The notes below the pieces were generated by a model. It saw nothing but the letters and a program-made list of their open reading frames with translations. It was not told where the DNA came from and ran no database searches. A stretch of DNA of 64,000 nucleotides from Chryseobacterium gleum (GTDB lineage: Bacteria > Bacteroidota > Bacteroidia > Flavobacteriales > Flavobacteriaceae): the NCBI GenBank assembly GCA_945881885.1, contig CAMCVI010000001.1:62001-126000 (forward strand), given 5' to 3'. Numbering within the stretch: the first letter of the stretch is position 1; each line of letters begins with the position of its first letter. Both the position numbers and the translations under genes were made by a program. Below are positions 50,378 through 59,057 of the stretch, in pieces.

Positions 50378-52846
50378 CTAATTTGTCTTTTTAATATCAA
50401 AACTCACGGGGTTTTTTACTTTTTCTTTCAAAATAGCAATGGCAATTACTTCTTTCATTGTATCAACATAATGAAAAGTTAAACCTGTTAAATAATCGGC
50501 TTTAATTTCTTCAATATCACGTTTGTTTTCCTTACACAAGATAATTTCTTTTATATTGGCACGTTTTGCGGCCAATATTTTTTCTTTAATTCCGCCAACT
50601 GGTAGTACTTTTCCACGCAAAGTAATCTCGCCAGTCATCGCAATATTTTTCTTAATTCTACTTTGTGTAAAACTTGAAACCATTGAGGTTAACATGGCAA
50701 TTCCAGCACTTGGACCGTCTTTTGGAGTAGCACCTTCTGGCACGTGGATATGTATATTATATTGACTTAAAATTTCAGATTCAATATTCAATTGTTTTGC
50801 ATTGGCTTTAATATATTCTAATGCAATTGTTACAGATTCTTTCATTACTGTTCCCAAATTTCCAGTCATGGTCATGTCGCCTTTCCCTTTTGAAACTAAC
50901 GATTCAATAAATAAAATATCACCGCCAACGGATGTCCAAGCTAAACCTGTAACTACACCAGCAGTATCGTTATTTTCATATTTATCGCGTTCCATTCTTG
51001 GCGATTTTAGCACTTCAAGAATGTCAGCATCTGTTATTTTTTTATTATAGACTTCTTCCATCGCTACAGATTTTGCTGCATATCGCACCATTTGAGCAAT
51101 TGTTTTGTCCAAACCACGAACTCCAGATTCTCGTGTATAACCCGTTACGATTTTTTCAAATTGTTTTTTTCCAATTTGTAAATCTTTAGAAGTTAATCCG
51201 TGTGCTGCCAATTGCTTTGGTAACAAGAAGTTTTTCGCAATTTCAATTTTTTCTTCAATAGTATAACCCGACATGTTTATAACTTCCATTCTATCCAATA
51301 AAGCAGGCTGAATGGTTGATAAACTGTTAGATGTAGCAATAAACATTACTTTAGAAAGGTCGTAACCAAGTTCTAAGAAATTATCATGAAAATCGTTATT
51401 TTGTTCTGGATCTAAAACCTCCAATAGGGCAGAAGATGGGTCGCCATTATGACTAAATGACAACTTATCAATTTCATCTAAAACGAAAACCGGATTTGAT
51501 GTTTTTGCCTTTTTTATTGATTGAATAATTCTTCCGGGCATGGCTCCGATATAAGTTTTTCTATGTCCACGAATTTCTGCTTCGTCACGCAAACCACCTA
51601 ATGAAATTCTAACATATTCTCTTCCCAATGCTTCTGCAACCGACTTCCCAATGGATGTTTTTCCCACACCCGGAGGTCCGTATAAACATAAAATTGGTGA
51701 TTTCATATCGTTTCGTAATTTTAAAACTGCTAAATGTTCAACGATACGTTTTTTTACATCTTCTAAACCAAAATGGTCTCTGTCTAAAATTTGTTGTGCT
51801 TTTTTTAGGTCGAACTTATCTTTTGAAAATTCGTTCCAAGGTAATTCTAAAAATAAATCCAAATAATTACGTTGAATTCCAAAATCAGGTGAATTCGGAT
51901 TGGTGCGTTGCAATTTGTAAATTTCTTTATCAAAATGTTCCGCAGTTTTGGCATCCCATTTTTTACTTTTTCCTTTAGTTCGCATTTCTTCAATTTCTGC
52001 ATCATTTGAAACGCCACCCAATTCTTCTTGAATGGTTTTCATTTGTTGTTGTAAGAAATATTCGCGTTGTTGTTGGTCTAAATCAAATCGAACTTTAGAT
52101 TGAATATCATTTTTTAACTCCAATTTCTGAAGTTCTAAATTCATATAGCGTAAGGTTTCTAAAGCGCGTTCTTTCAAATCTACAATACCTAACAAGTATT
52201 GCTTATCCGAAACATTTAAGTTCATATTTGAAGAAACAAAATTGATTAAAAACGGATCACTTTCGATGTTTTTAATTGCAAAAGTGGCCTCTGAAGGTAT
52301 GTTTGGACTTTCTTTTATGATTTCAATTGCTAAATCTTTTATAGATTCAATAATGGTTGAAAATTCTTCGTCTTTTTTCTTCGGACGCAATTCATTTACT
52401 TCCTTAATTGTGGCTTTAAAGTAAGGCTCAGTTTGTGTAAATTCATTAATTTCAAAACGTTTTTTTCCTTGAAGAATGATGGTTGTATTACCGTCAGGCA
52501 TTTTCAAAACACGCATGATTCTAGCAACTGTTCCCACATGATAAATTTCATCTGAAGTTGGATCTTCGTCTGCTTCATTTTTTTGTGCTACTACACCAAT
52601 AATTTTACCAGCCGCATTGGCATCGTTTATTAATTTTATCGATTTATCTCTTCCAGCAGTAATCGGAATGACTACACCTGGAAATAAAACGGTATTTCTT
52701 AACGGTAAAATGGGTAAATCTGCAGGTAATTCCTCATTATTCATTTCCTCCTCATCTTCCGGAGTCATTAATGGAATTAATTCTGCTTCTGAATCTAGTT
52801 CTTGAAGCGACAAATTGTCAATTGCTACTATTTTATGGTTTGGCAT
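50378..52846 (-). CDS. lon: ATP-dependent Lon protease
   Basis: 822 residues. The N-terminal LAN domain begins about residue 43 (LPILPLRNTVLFPGVVIPITAG) after an acidic extension (DEEEMNNEEL). The AAA+ module has Walker A GPPGVGKT (390-397), Walker B VFVLDEIDKLS, and sensor SNSLSTIQPALLDRME. The C-terminal Ser-Lys protease domain has the catalytic Ser in PKDGPSAGIAM and the Lys in GGIKEKILAAKRA. It degrades misfolded and regulatory proteins in the cytosol. It is slightly longer than E. coli Lon through the acidic N-terminus. Own terminator after the gene. Confidence 0.97.
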   Translation of the reverse strand: MPNHKIVAIDNLSLQELDSEAELIPLMTPEDEEEMNNEELPADLPILPLRNTVLFPGVVIPITAGRDKSIKLINDANAAGKIIGVVAQKNEADEDPTSDEIYHVGTVARIMRVLKMPDGNTTIILQGKKRFEINEFTQTEPYFKATIKEVNELRPKKKDEEFSTIIESIKDLAIEIIKESPNIPSEATFAIKNIESDPFLINFVSSNMNLNVSDKQYLLGIVDLKERALETLRYMNLELQKLELKNDIQSKVRFDLDQQQREYFLQQQMKTIQEELGGVSNDAEIEEMRTKGKSKKWDAKTAEHFDKEIYKLQRTNPNSPDFGIQRNYLDLFLELPWNEFSKDKFDLKKAQQILDRDHFGLEDVKKRIVEHLAVLKLRNDMKSPILCLYGPPGVGKTSIGKSVAEALGREYVRISLGGLRDEAEIRGHRKTYIGAMPGRIIQSIKKAKTSNPVFVLDEIDKLSFSHNGDPSSALLEVLDPEQNNDFHDNFLELGYDLSKVMFIATSNSLSTIQPALLDRMEVINMSGYTIEEKIEIAKNFLLPKQLAAHGLTSKDLQIGKKQFEKIVTGYTRESGVRGLDKTIAQMVRYAAKSVAMEEVYNKKITDADILEVLKSPRMERDKYENNDTAGVVTGLAWTSVGGDILFIESLVSKGKGDMTMTGNLGTVMKESVTIALEYIKANAKQLNIESEILSQYNIHIHVPEGATPKDGPSAGIAMLTSMVSSFTQSRIKKNIAMTGEITLRGKVLPVGGIKEKILAAKRANIKEIILCKENKRDIEEIKADYLTGLTFHYVDTMKEVIAIAILKEKVKNPVSFDIKKTN

Positions 52847-52996
52847 ATCTATTTATAAGTCATTTTGTCATTAAAAAATGGACGTAAATTTATAACTATT
52901 TTTTTTAATCGACGTAAGTCACAATAAAAACAAGTAGTATGGTTTAATTTACACTTTCAGTAGTCAAGATGTATGCCATAAAAATACTTAAAATAA

Positions 52997-54289
52997 TTAT
53001 TTTTCTATTTTTAGTGTTCTAAAAAGCAAAATAACACCAATCACAAAAAACAACACTAAAAATAAAATAGCATTTCGCATACTTCCAGTGATCTGGTTGA
53101 TGCTTCCGTAAAGAATCATACCAATTACAATTCCAATTTTTTCGGCTACGTCATAAAAACTAAAAAACGAAGTAGTGTCATTTGTTTCGGGCATTAATTT
53201 AGAAAAAGTAGAACGTGAAAGCGATTGAATTCCTCCCATTACTAAACCAACAATTCCAGCAACAAAGTAAAACTGAATGGGTTTTGTTACAAAAAAAGCA
53301 CCAACACAAATAAAAATCCAAACAGAATTAATGCCAATTAACGTTTTAATATTTCCAAATTTTAACGCCAATTTTGAAGTTAATATTGCGCCTAAAACCG
53401 CTACCAATTGAATCATTAATATACTAACAATTAGTCCTTGTCTTTTTTCGTCAGGTGTACCCCAATTTATTTCTTGCTCTCCAAAATAAGTAGCAACAAG
53501 CATAACTGTTTGTACTGCCATACTATAAACAAAAAAGGCAATTAAAAAGCTTTTTAATTTTGCGTCCTTAAAAAATAATTGTTGTACTTTTTTCAATTCA
53601 TTATATCCATTAAGTACTACAGAAAAAGGTATAGGATGTTTGTTTTTATTTCCTTTTGGTAAATAATAAAAAGTATATTGACTAAATACAGCCCACCAAA
53701 TTCCGGTAAAAACAAATGATAATTTCATAGCTTCAATGGCTTCCTCATCTGTTCTTCCGATAATTAAATACAAGCAAATAACAAGTAATATAACACTGCC
53801 GATATAGCCTAATGAAAAACCTTTGGCACTTAATTTGTCATGCTGATTAGTAAAAGCTATGTCCGATAAATACGAATTGTAAAACACTAAACTGCCCCAA
53901 AATCCTACAAGTCCAAAATAAAAACAACACATGCCAAATAAGATATTTTCTTTGGTAAACCAATATAATCCTATACACGACGCAGCGCCTAAATAGCAAA
54001 AAAACTGCATAAATCGTTTTTTATTGCCTAAATAATCAGCAATTCCAGATAAAATTGGAGATATTATAGCAACTGTTAAAAAAGCAAAAGCGGTAGTAAA
54101 GAAAACTAATGAAGTAGCTTTGATTGAAGTTCCGAATAGTTCAATATTTGGATTTTCCTTTGTGAATAAGAAACCAAAATACAATGGAAAAATAGAGGAA
54201 GATATGACTAACGAATATACTGAATTTGCCCAATCGTAAAATGCCCAAGCATTTAAAACTTTGTTATTTCCTTTTTCAAGTTGTTGCAT
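52997..54289 (-). CDS. MFS transporter, UMF1 family
   Basis: 430 residues, 12 membrane helices. The opening KVLNAWAFYDWANSVYSLVISSSIFPLYF is the signature of the UMF1/Atg22-like family (WAxYDWANSAY). The loop GIADYLGNKKRFMQFFCYLG holds the MFS motif A equivalent (G-x-x-x-D-x-x-G-x-K/R). The C-terminal half repeats the pattern with SRSTFSKLMPE. The substrate is unknown; some relatives move amino acids. It lies 151 bases upstream of lon, a gap (52847-52996) in which I see no clear element. Confidence 0.88.
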   Translation of the reverse strand: MQQLEKGNNKVLNAWAFYDWANSVYSLVISSSIFPLYFGFLFTKENPNIELFGTSIKATSLVFFTTAFAFLTVAIISPILSGIADYLGNKKRFMQFFCYLGAASCIGLYWFTKENILFGMCCFYFGLVGFWGSLVFYNSYLSDIAFTNQHDKLSAKGFSLGYIGSVILLVICLYLIIGRTDEEAIEAMKLSFVFTGIWWAVFSQYTFYYLPKGNKNKHPIPFSVVLNGYNELKKVQQLFFKDAKLKSFLIAFFVYSMAVQTVMLVATYFGEQEINWGTPDEKRQGLIVSILMIQLVAVLGAILTSKLALKFGNIKTLIGINSVWIFICVGAFFVTKPIQFYFVAGIVGLVMGGIQSLSRSTFSKLMPETNDTTSFFSFYDVAEKIGIVIGMILYGSINQITGSMRNAILFLVLFFVIGVILLFRTLKIEK

Positions 54290-54296
54290 AATTTAT

Positions 54297-54323
54297 AAAA
54301 TAAAAATCCCGATAGAAATCGGG
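54297..54323 (-). terminator. terminator of the M48 peptidase gene
   Basis: CCCGAT/ATCGGG stem with a 4-base loop (54308-54323); on the minus strand it is followed by ATTTTTATTTT. Confidence 0.8.
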
Positions 54324-54346
54324 ACTAATATAAGATAATATTTTTA

Positions 54347-55162
54347 CTATTTAAATGTGACGCCAAATTTAGCGGCTTCTGCTTTTGCTTGAGGAAGTAA
54401 TGCGGTTAATTCATTAATTCTGGTTTGGTTACTTGGGTGAGTGCTTAAAAATACTGGAGGCGATTTCCCTTCAGATTGTGCCGACATTCTTTCCCAAACT
54501 TTTACCGCATTTATTGGATCATATCCAGCTATTGCCATAAGCGTTAATCCAATCATATCGGCTTCACTTTCGTGAGCCCTGCTAAAAGGTAAAATGCCTA
54601 ATACTTGCGAACCAGCTCCATAAGCCTGCATAGCTTCATTTTGATATTTTGGTACATATTTTTCCGCAGCTACAGCAGCACCAACACCGACAGCTTGTTG
54701 TATTAAACCAGCACTCATTCGTTGTTGTCCGTGATTGGCTAAAGCGTGTGCGACTTCGTGACCCATTACTGCTGCAATTCCGGCATCGTCTTTACAAACG
54801 GGTAAAATTCCGGTATAAAAAACAATTTTACCACCAGGCATACACCAAGCATTTATTTCTTTGCTTTCTACTAAATTGTATTCCCATTTGTAGTTATCTA
54901 AATAATCGGATTTTCCGTTGGCGGTTAAATATCTTTCAGAAGCCGTTTTTATTTTCATACCAATTGTTTCAATTCGTTTGGCATCTGAAGTTCCTTTTAA
55001 AACTTTATTTTCAGACAAAAACTGATTGTATTGCTGAAAAGCAGATGGAAAAATTTGACTATTTGGAACAAGCGCCATAGTACTTTTTCCTGTGAAAGGA
55101 TTTTTTGCACAAGAAGCTACAAGAATTCCTGTTATAATTATTGATTTTAGAAGTATTTTCAT
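54347..55162 (-). CDS. M48-family metallopeptidase lipoprotein (LoiP/BepA-like)
   Basis: 271 residues from ATG 55160-55162; a TTG seven codons upstream overlaps the promoter. The lipobox is ILVASC with the Cys near residue 17, then AKNPFTGKSTMALVP, as in LoiP/YcaL lipoproteins. The zinc site is VMGHEVAHALANHGQQR (HExxH) and the third ligand Glu is in RAHESEADMIG (ExxxD). STHPSNQTRI is the conserved closing motif. It is an envelope protease for quality control of outer membrane proteins, and probably sits in the periplasm, lipid-anchored. Confidence 0.93.
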   Translation of the reverse strand: MKILLKSIIITGILVASCAKNPFTGKSTMALVPNSQIFPSAFQQYNQFLSENKVLKGTSDAKRIETIGMKIKTASERYLTANGKSDYLDNYKWEYNLVESKEINAWCMPGGKIVFYTGILPVCKDDAGIAAVMGHEVAHALANHGQQRMSAGLIQQAVGVGAAVAAEKYVPKYQNEAMQAYGAGSQVLGILPFSRAHESEADMIGLTLMAIAGYDPINAVKVWERMSAQSEGKSPPVFLSTHPSNQTRINELTALLPQAKAEAAKFGVTFK

Positions 55163-55180
55163 GATATGAAATTTGGTAAA

Positions 55181-55210
55181 CAAAGTTATTCTATTTTTTG
55201 TTTAGTTCAA
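55181..55210 (-). promoter_or_regulatory. promoter of the M48 peptidase gene
   Basis: Minus strand TTG (55208-55210), 19 bases, TAACTTTG (55181-55188), full consensus, 18 bases before ATG 55162. Supports that start codon. Confidence 0.7.
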
Positions 55211-55234
55211 AAATCATACCACACTATAATTGTT

Positions 55235-55242
55235 TACTTTTG
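55235..55242 (+). promoter_or_regulatory. -7 element of the alpha/beta hydrolase gene
   Basis: TACTTTTG, full consensus, 14 bases before the ATG at 55257; no TTG at the right distance. Confidence 0.5.
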
Positions 55243-55256
55243 TATAAAAATTTCTC

Positions 55257-56120
55257 ATGCCTAATAAAAAATCTCCTACCGAAACGCAAGTTCCAAAAAT
55301 TATAATTTTAATTGGTCGTTTTTTATATCGAATTTCTCCAGTCTTGGCAGAAAAATTTGCTCGAAAATTATTTATCACACCCATAAAACATAAAATTCCA
55401 AAAAGAGAGTTTCATATGGAAGCCGCATCCCAACAATCAAAGTTGTTTGTTCCATCTATAAATAAAGAAATTGTGGTTTATACTTACGGAAATTCGAATA
55501 AAAAAATACTTCTCGTACACGGTTGGTCGGGTAGAGGCACCCAATTGGTAAAAATTGCAGACGCATTCCTTGAAAATGGTTACGCCACAATTAGTTTTGA
55601 TGCGCCAGCACACGGAAAATCAGGTACAAAAACCACTTTGATGCTCGAGTTTATTGAATCTATATTGGAAGTTGAAAAACAGTATGGTCCTTTTGAATTT
55701 GCAGTCGGACATTCTTTAGGCGGCATGTCAATTTTAAACGCAGTAAAAAAAGGTCTGCAAATAAAAAAAGCTGTTGTAATTGCTAGTGGAAATAGCGTAA
55801 TTAACATTGTGAATACGTTTACAGAAAAAATTGGTTTACCAAATAAAGTAGCTGTTTTGATGAAAAATAATTTTGAAAAGAAATACCATTCAGAAATGGA
55901 AAGTTTTTCTGCTTATGTTGTAGCTAAAGAAGTGAAAATTCCAGTTTTAGTTATTCATGATAATGATGATGAAGATATATCGGTTTCGGAAGCATATCAT
56001 TTGGCAGAAAACCTTTCCAATAAAGAAATTTTAATCACAAATAATTTAGGACATAGGAAAATATTAGGCGATTTAAAAGTTATTGAAAAAATTGTTGAAT
56101 TCTTCTTGATAAAAAAATAA
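55257..56120 (+). CDS. alpha/beta hydrolase
   Basis: 287 residues without signal peptide; the first 75 are basic. The core has the oxyanion HGWSGRGTQL, the nucleophile elbow GHSLGGMS with catalytic Ser, the acid in VLVIHDNDDEDISVSEAYHLAE, and the final His in NNLGHRKIL. The pattern AHGKSGTKTT is usual in this serine-hydrolase subgroup of flavobacteria. The substrate is unknown (ester, lactone or thioester). Divergent from the M48 gene, 54 bases upstream of the transketolase start. Confidence 0.88.
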   Translation: MPNKKSPTETQVPKIIILIGRFLYRISPVLAEKFARKLFITPIKHKIPKREFHMEAASQQSKLFVPSINKEIVVYTYGNSNKKILLVHGWSGRGTQLVKIADAFLENGYATISFDAPAHGKSGTKTTLMLEFIESILEVEKQYGPFEFAVGHSLGGMSILNAVKKGLQIKKAVVIASGNSVINIVNTFTEKIGLPNKVAVLMKNNFEKKYHSEMESFSAYVVAKEVKIPVLVIHDNDDEDISVSEAYHLAENLSNKEILITNNLGHRKILGDLKVIEKIVEFFLIKK

Positions 56121-56151
56121 AATCTCATTAGTATAAACAGATTATTAAATT

Positions 56152-56159
56152 TATTTTTG
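56152..56159 (+). promoter_or_regulatory. -7 element of the transketolase operon
   Basis: TATTTTTG, full consensus, 15 bases before ATG 56175. It overlaps the alternative TTG codon at 56157, which therefore is not the start. No TTG upstream. Confidence 0.5.
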
Positions 56160-56174
56160 CAAAAACTTTTTACA

Positions 56175-57023
56175 ATGACACAACAAATTTCAAATTTAGA
56201 ACAATTTACACAACAAGTTCGAAGAGATATTCTTAGAATGGTTCATGCAGTTAATTCAGGTCATCCAGGTGGTTCTTTAGGCTGTGCAGAGTTCTTAGTA
56301 ACACTGTACCAACAAGTAATGAAAAGAAACGAAGGTTTTGATATGAATGGTGCTAATGAAGACATTTTCTTTTTATCAAACGGACATATTTCTCCTGTAT
56401 TTTACAGTGTTCTGGCAAGAAGCGGTTATTTTTCAGTATCGGAATTGGCAACTTTCCGAAAATTAAATACCCGTTTACAAGGGCATCCAACAACACATGA
56501 AGGATTAGAAGGTATCAGAATGGCTTCTGGTTCTTTGGGGCAAGGTTTGTCTGTTGCCATTGGTGCTGCACAAGCAAAAAAGTTAAATAAAGACACAAAT
56601 TTAGTATATGTTTTAACTGGTGATGGCGAATTACAAGAAGGTCAAAACTGGGAAGCTATTATGTATGCATCTGCAAAAAATGTAGACAACTTAATTGCAA
56701 CAGTAGATTTAAATGGGCAACAAATTGATGGTTCAACTACTGATGTTTTAAATATGGGAAATATTAAAGCCAAATTTGAAGCATTTGATTGGGACGTTTT
56801 AGAAATTGCTGAAGGAAATAATATTGAATCCATAATAAACGGAATGGCTGATGCAAAATCTCGCACAGGAAAAGGAAAACCAGTTTGTGTGTTATTACAT
56901 ACAGAAATGGGTAACGGTGTAGATTTTATGATGCACACGCACGCTTGGCACGGTAAAGCTCCGAGTAATGAGCAATTAGAAAATGCCTTAAACCAAAATC
57001 CAGAAACTTTAGGAGATTATTAA
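56175..57023 (+). CDS. transketolase, N-terminal subunit
   Basis: 282 residues from ATG 56175. It carries the thiamine-diphosphate-binding half. Landmarks are HAVNSGHPGGSLGCAEFLVTLY, the substrate loop LQGHPTTHEGLEGIRMASGSLGQGLS, and the ThDP motif GDGELQEGQNWEAIMYA...N, with Asp, Glu and the closing Asn-Gly-Gln. Bacteroidota commonly split transketolase in two consecutive genes; the pyrimidine-binding half follows 42 bases downstream. The pair acts in the non-oxidative pentose phosphate pathway. The intervening gap is a heptad array. Confidence 0.95.
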   Translation: MTQQISNLEQFTQQVRRDILRMVHAVNSGHPGGSLGCAEFLVTLYQQVMKRNEGFDMNGANEDIFFLSNGHISPVFYSVLARSGYFSVSELATFRKLNTRLQGHPTTHEGLEGIRMASGSLGQGLSVAIGAAQAKKLNKDTNLVYVLTGDGELQEGQNWEAIMYASAKNVDNLIATVDLNGQQIDGSTTDVLNMGNIKAKFEAFDWDVLEIAEGNNIESIINGMADAKSRTGKGKPVCVLLHTEMGNGVDFMMHTHAWHGKAPSNEQLENALNQNPETLGDY

Positions 57024-57027
57024 TATT

Positions 57028-57062
57028 GCTTTGTGCTTAATGCCTTATGCTTTTAGCTTAAA
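57028..57062 (+). repeat. heptad array in the gap between the two transketolase genes
   Basis: Five 7-base units: GCTTTGT, GCTTAAT, GCCTTAT, GCTTTTA, GCTTAAA, followed by AAT and the ATG. The whole stop-to-start gap is 42 bases, six times seven. Confidence 0.7.
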
Positions 57063-57065
57063 AAT

Positions 57066-58019
57066 ATGAAAAAATACGAAAACACAGGAAGTAAAGATAC
57101 CCGTTCAGGATTTGGAGCAGGAATGACCGAATTAGGACAAAAAAATGAAAATGTAGTCGCGCTTTGTGCCGATTTAATTGGTTCGTTAAAGTTTGACGAT
57201 TTCAAGAAAAATCATCCAGATCGTTTTTTCCAAATCGGAATTGCGGAAGCCAATATGATCGGAATTGCTGCAGGTTTAACCATTGGTGGGAAAATTCCAT
57301 TTACAGGAACTTTTGCTAACTTTTCTACAGGAAGAGTTTATGACCAAATTCGTCAATCTGTTGCTTATTCAGATAAGAACGTTAAAATTTGTGCCTCACA
57401 CGCGGGTTTAACTTTAGGTGAAGATGGCGCTACGCACCAAATTTTAGAAGATATAGGTTTGATGAAAATGTTGCCTGGAATGACAGTTATTAATACTTGT
57501 GATTACAACCAAACCAAAGCAGCCACTTTAGCATTAGCAGATCATCACGGACCAGCCTATTTGCGTTTTGGTCGTCCGGTAGTGCCTAATTTTATGCCTG
57601 CAGATGCACCTTTTGTAATTGGAAAAGCCATTTTATTAAATGAAGGAAATGATGTAACAATAATCGCAACCGGACATTTAGTTTGGGAAGCTTTAATAGC
57701 TGCTGAAGAATTAGAAAAACAAGGCATTTCTGCTGAGGTGATTAATATTCACACAATTAAGCCTTTAGATGAAGCAGCTATTTTAAAATCGGTTGCTAAA
57801 ACTGGTTGTGTAGTAACTGCTGAAGAACATAATTTTTTAGGTGGTTTAGGAGAAAGTGTAGCCAGAACGTTAAGTTTAAATAAACCTTCACCTCAAGAAT
57901 TTGTTGCGACAAATGATACTTTTGGAGAAAGTGGTACGCCAGAACAATTAATGGAAAAATACGGATTAAATAGCAAAGCAATTATTGAGAAATCATTAAA
58001 AGTAATTGCTAGAAAATAA
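57066..58019 (+). CDS. transketolase, C-terminal subunit
   Basis: 317 residues, covering the pyrimidine-binding and C-terminal domains. Landmarks are DTRSGFGAGMTELGQ, FQIGIAEANMIGIAAGL with the catalytic Glu (IAEA), FTGTFANFSTGRVYDQIRQS, and LTLGEDGATHQILEDIGLM. The C-terminal domain contains YLRFGRPVVP, TIIATGHLVWEAL and TAEEHNFLGGLGESVA. Together with the upstream subunit it forms a full enzyme of about 600 residues. A strong terminator follows. Confidence 0.95.
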   Translation: MKKYENTGSKDTRSGFGAGMTELGQKNENVVALCADLIGSLKFDDFKKNHPDRFFQIGIAEANMIGIAAGLTIGGKIPFTGTFANFSTGRVYDQIRQSVAYSDKNVKICASHAGLTLGEDGATHQILEDIGLMKMLPGMTVINTCDYNQTKAATLALADHHGPAYLRFGRPVVPNFMPADAPFVIGKAILLNEGNDVTIIATGHLVWEALIAAEELEKQGISAEVINIHTIKPLDEAAILKSVAKTGCVVTAEEHNFLGGLGESVARTLSLNKPSPQEFVATNDTFGESGTPEQLMEKYGLNSKAIIEKSLKVIARK

Positions 58020-58043
58020 GATTATTTTATAGTTAAAAAAAAT

Positions 58044-58077
58044 CCCGTTATAATTAATTTTGTAACGGGTTTTTTTA
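58044..58077. terminator. bidirectional terminator between transketolase and bestrophin genes
   Basis: CCCGTTA (58044-58050) pairs with TAACGGG (58063-58069), followed by seven T on the plus strand and by a T-run on the minus strand too. Confidence 0.88.
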
Positions 58078-58088
58078 TTTTTAATTGA

Positions 58089-58952
58089 TTATAAAATTTC
58101 TTCCACGTGCTTTTTAATATTGCTTGCAATTTTTGCTGTAGGTAAATCGTTTTCATCACCGCCAAATGGATCTTCAATTTCCTCCGCAATTAATTCTAAA
58201 CTTGCCAATACATAAAAAATAAATACTACCACAGGAATTATGTAATATCCTAAGCTAAATACATATCCAAAGGGTAAAGTCATCACGTAAAAGAAAATAA
58301 ATTTTTTAATAAACGCACTGTAAGAATAAGGTATTGGTGTGTTTTTAATTCGTTCACAAGCACCACAAACATCTGTAAAAGATTGTATTTCTAAATTTAA
58401 TATAATTAACTGATTACCAGTTATTTTGTTAGATTTATATAAATCGTTAATTTTACTATAAATCATCTTGGCTACTTGGTTGGGTTTGTGTTTGTTTTGG
58501 TCAATTTCTAAATCCAAACCTTCAAATAACACCTTACCAACTTCTTCATTACTTAAATGTTTTGCCAATATAGAAGCAAAACCAGGAATTACTTTTCTGA
58601 AATAAATTTTATCTGCTTCATTATCTAAAATAGCAGCTAATTTAATGGCTAAATTTCTAGAATTATTTACCAAACTTCCCCATAATTTTCTTCCTTCCCA
58701 CCATCGATCATATGCAGTGTTGGTTCTGTATGCCAGAAGTAAAGACAAAACAAAACCAACAGTTGTATGCAATATGGAAATATTTTTAACGTGACTATTT
58801 TCTTTTAATTTGAAATAATGTATTTCGAAATAACAAATTGCACCAGAATAAACACCAATTAATATCATCATTGGAATTAATTGACGAAAGGTATCCGATT
58901 TATGAAATCGAAAAATAAAAGTAATCCAGTCTTTTGGGTTATATTGTACCAT
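58089..58952 (-). CDS. bestrophin-family (UPF0187/YneE-like) channel protein
   Basis: 287 residues. The pattern follows bacterial bestrophins: an N-terminal amphipathic part DWITFIFRFHKSDTFRQL, membrane helices near 25-45 and 65-85 (HTTVGFVLSLLLAYRTNTAYDRWWEGRKLW, the family signature R-x-N-x-x-Y-x-R-W-W-E-x-R in pieces), and a second pair near 215-260. The C-terminal acidic cluster EEIEDPFGGDENDLP is typical. Such proteins form pentameric ion channels. The leader contains a nine-copy heptamer array. Single gene with a terminator. Confidence 0.9.
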   Translation of the reverse strand: MVQYNPKDWITFIFRFHKSDTFRQLIPMMILIGVYSGAICYFEIHYFKLKENSHVKNISILHTTVGFVLSLLLAYRTNTAYDRWWEGRKLWGSLVNNSRNLAIKLAAILDNEADKIYFRKVIPGFASILAKHLSNEEVGKVLFEGLDLEIDQNKHKPNQVAKMIYSKINDLYKSNKITGNQLIILNLEIQSFTDVCGACERIKNTPIPYSYSAFIKKFIFFYVMTLPFGYVFSLGYYIIPVVVFIFYVLASLELIAEEIEDPFGGDENDLPTAKIASNIKKHVEEIL

Positions 58953-58983
58953 GGCTTTATGTTTTTTAAATAAAATTATTAAA

Positions 58984-59046
58984 TCTATATTCTATACTCT
59001 ATAATCTATAATCTATACTCTATAATCTATACTCTATATTCTATAC
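58984..59046. repeat. nine-copy heptamer tandem repeat, unit TCTATAN
   Basis: Nine perfect head-to-tail copies of TCTATAN; only the seventh base varies, in the order T, C, A, A, C, A, C, T, C. Located between the recG stop (59058) and the bestrophin start (58952), 31 bases before that ATG. Confidence 0.9.
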
Positions 59047-59057
59047 TCTTTTTTCCA

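Noticed and set aside
58984..59046. CRISPR array
   Set aside because: The units are contiguous 7-mers without spacers, far shorter than CRISPR repeats, and there is no cas gene in the window.
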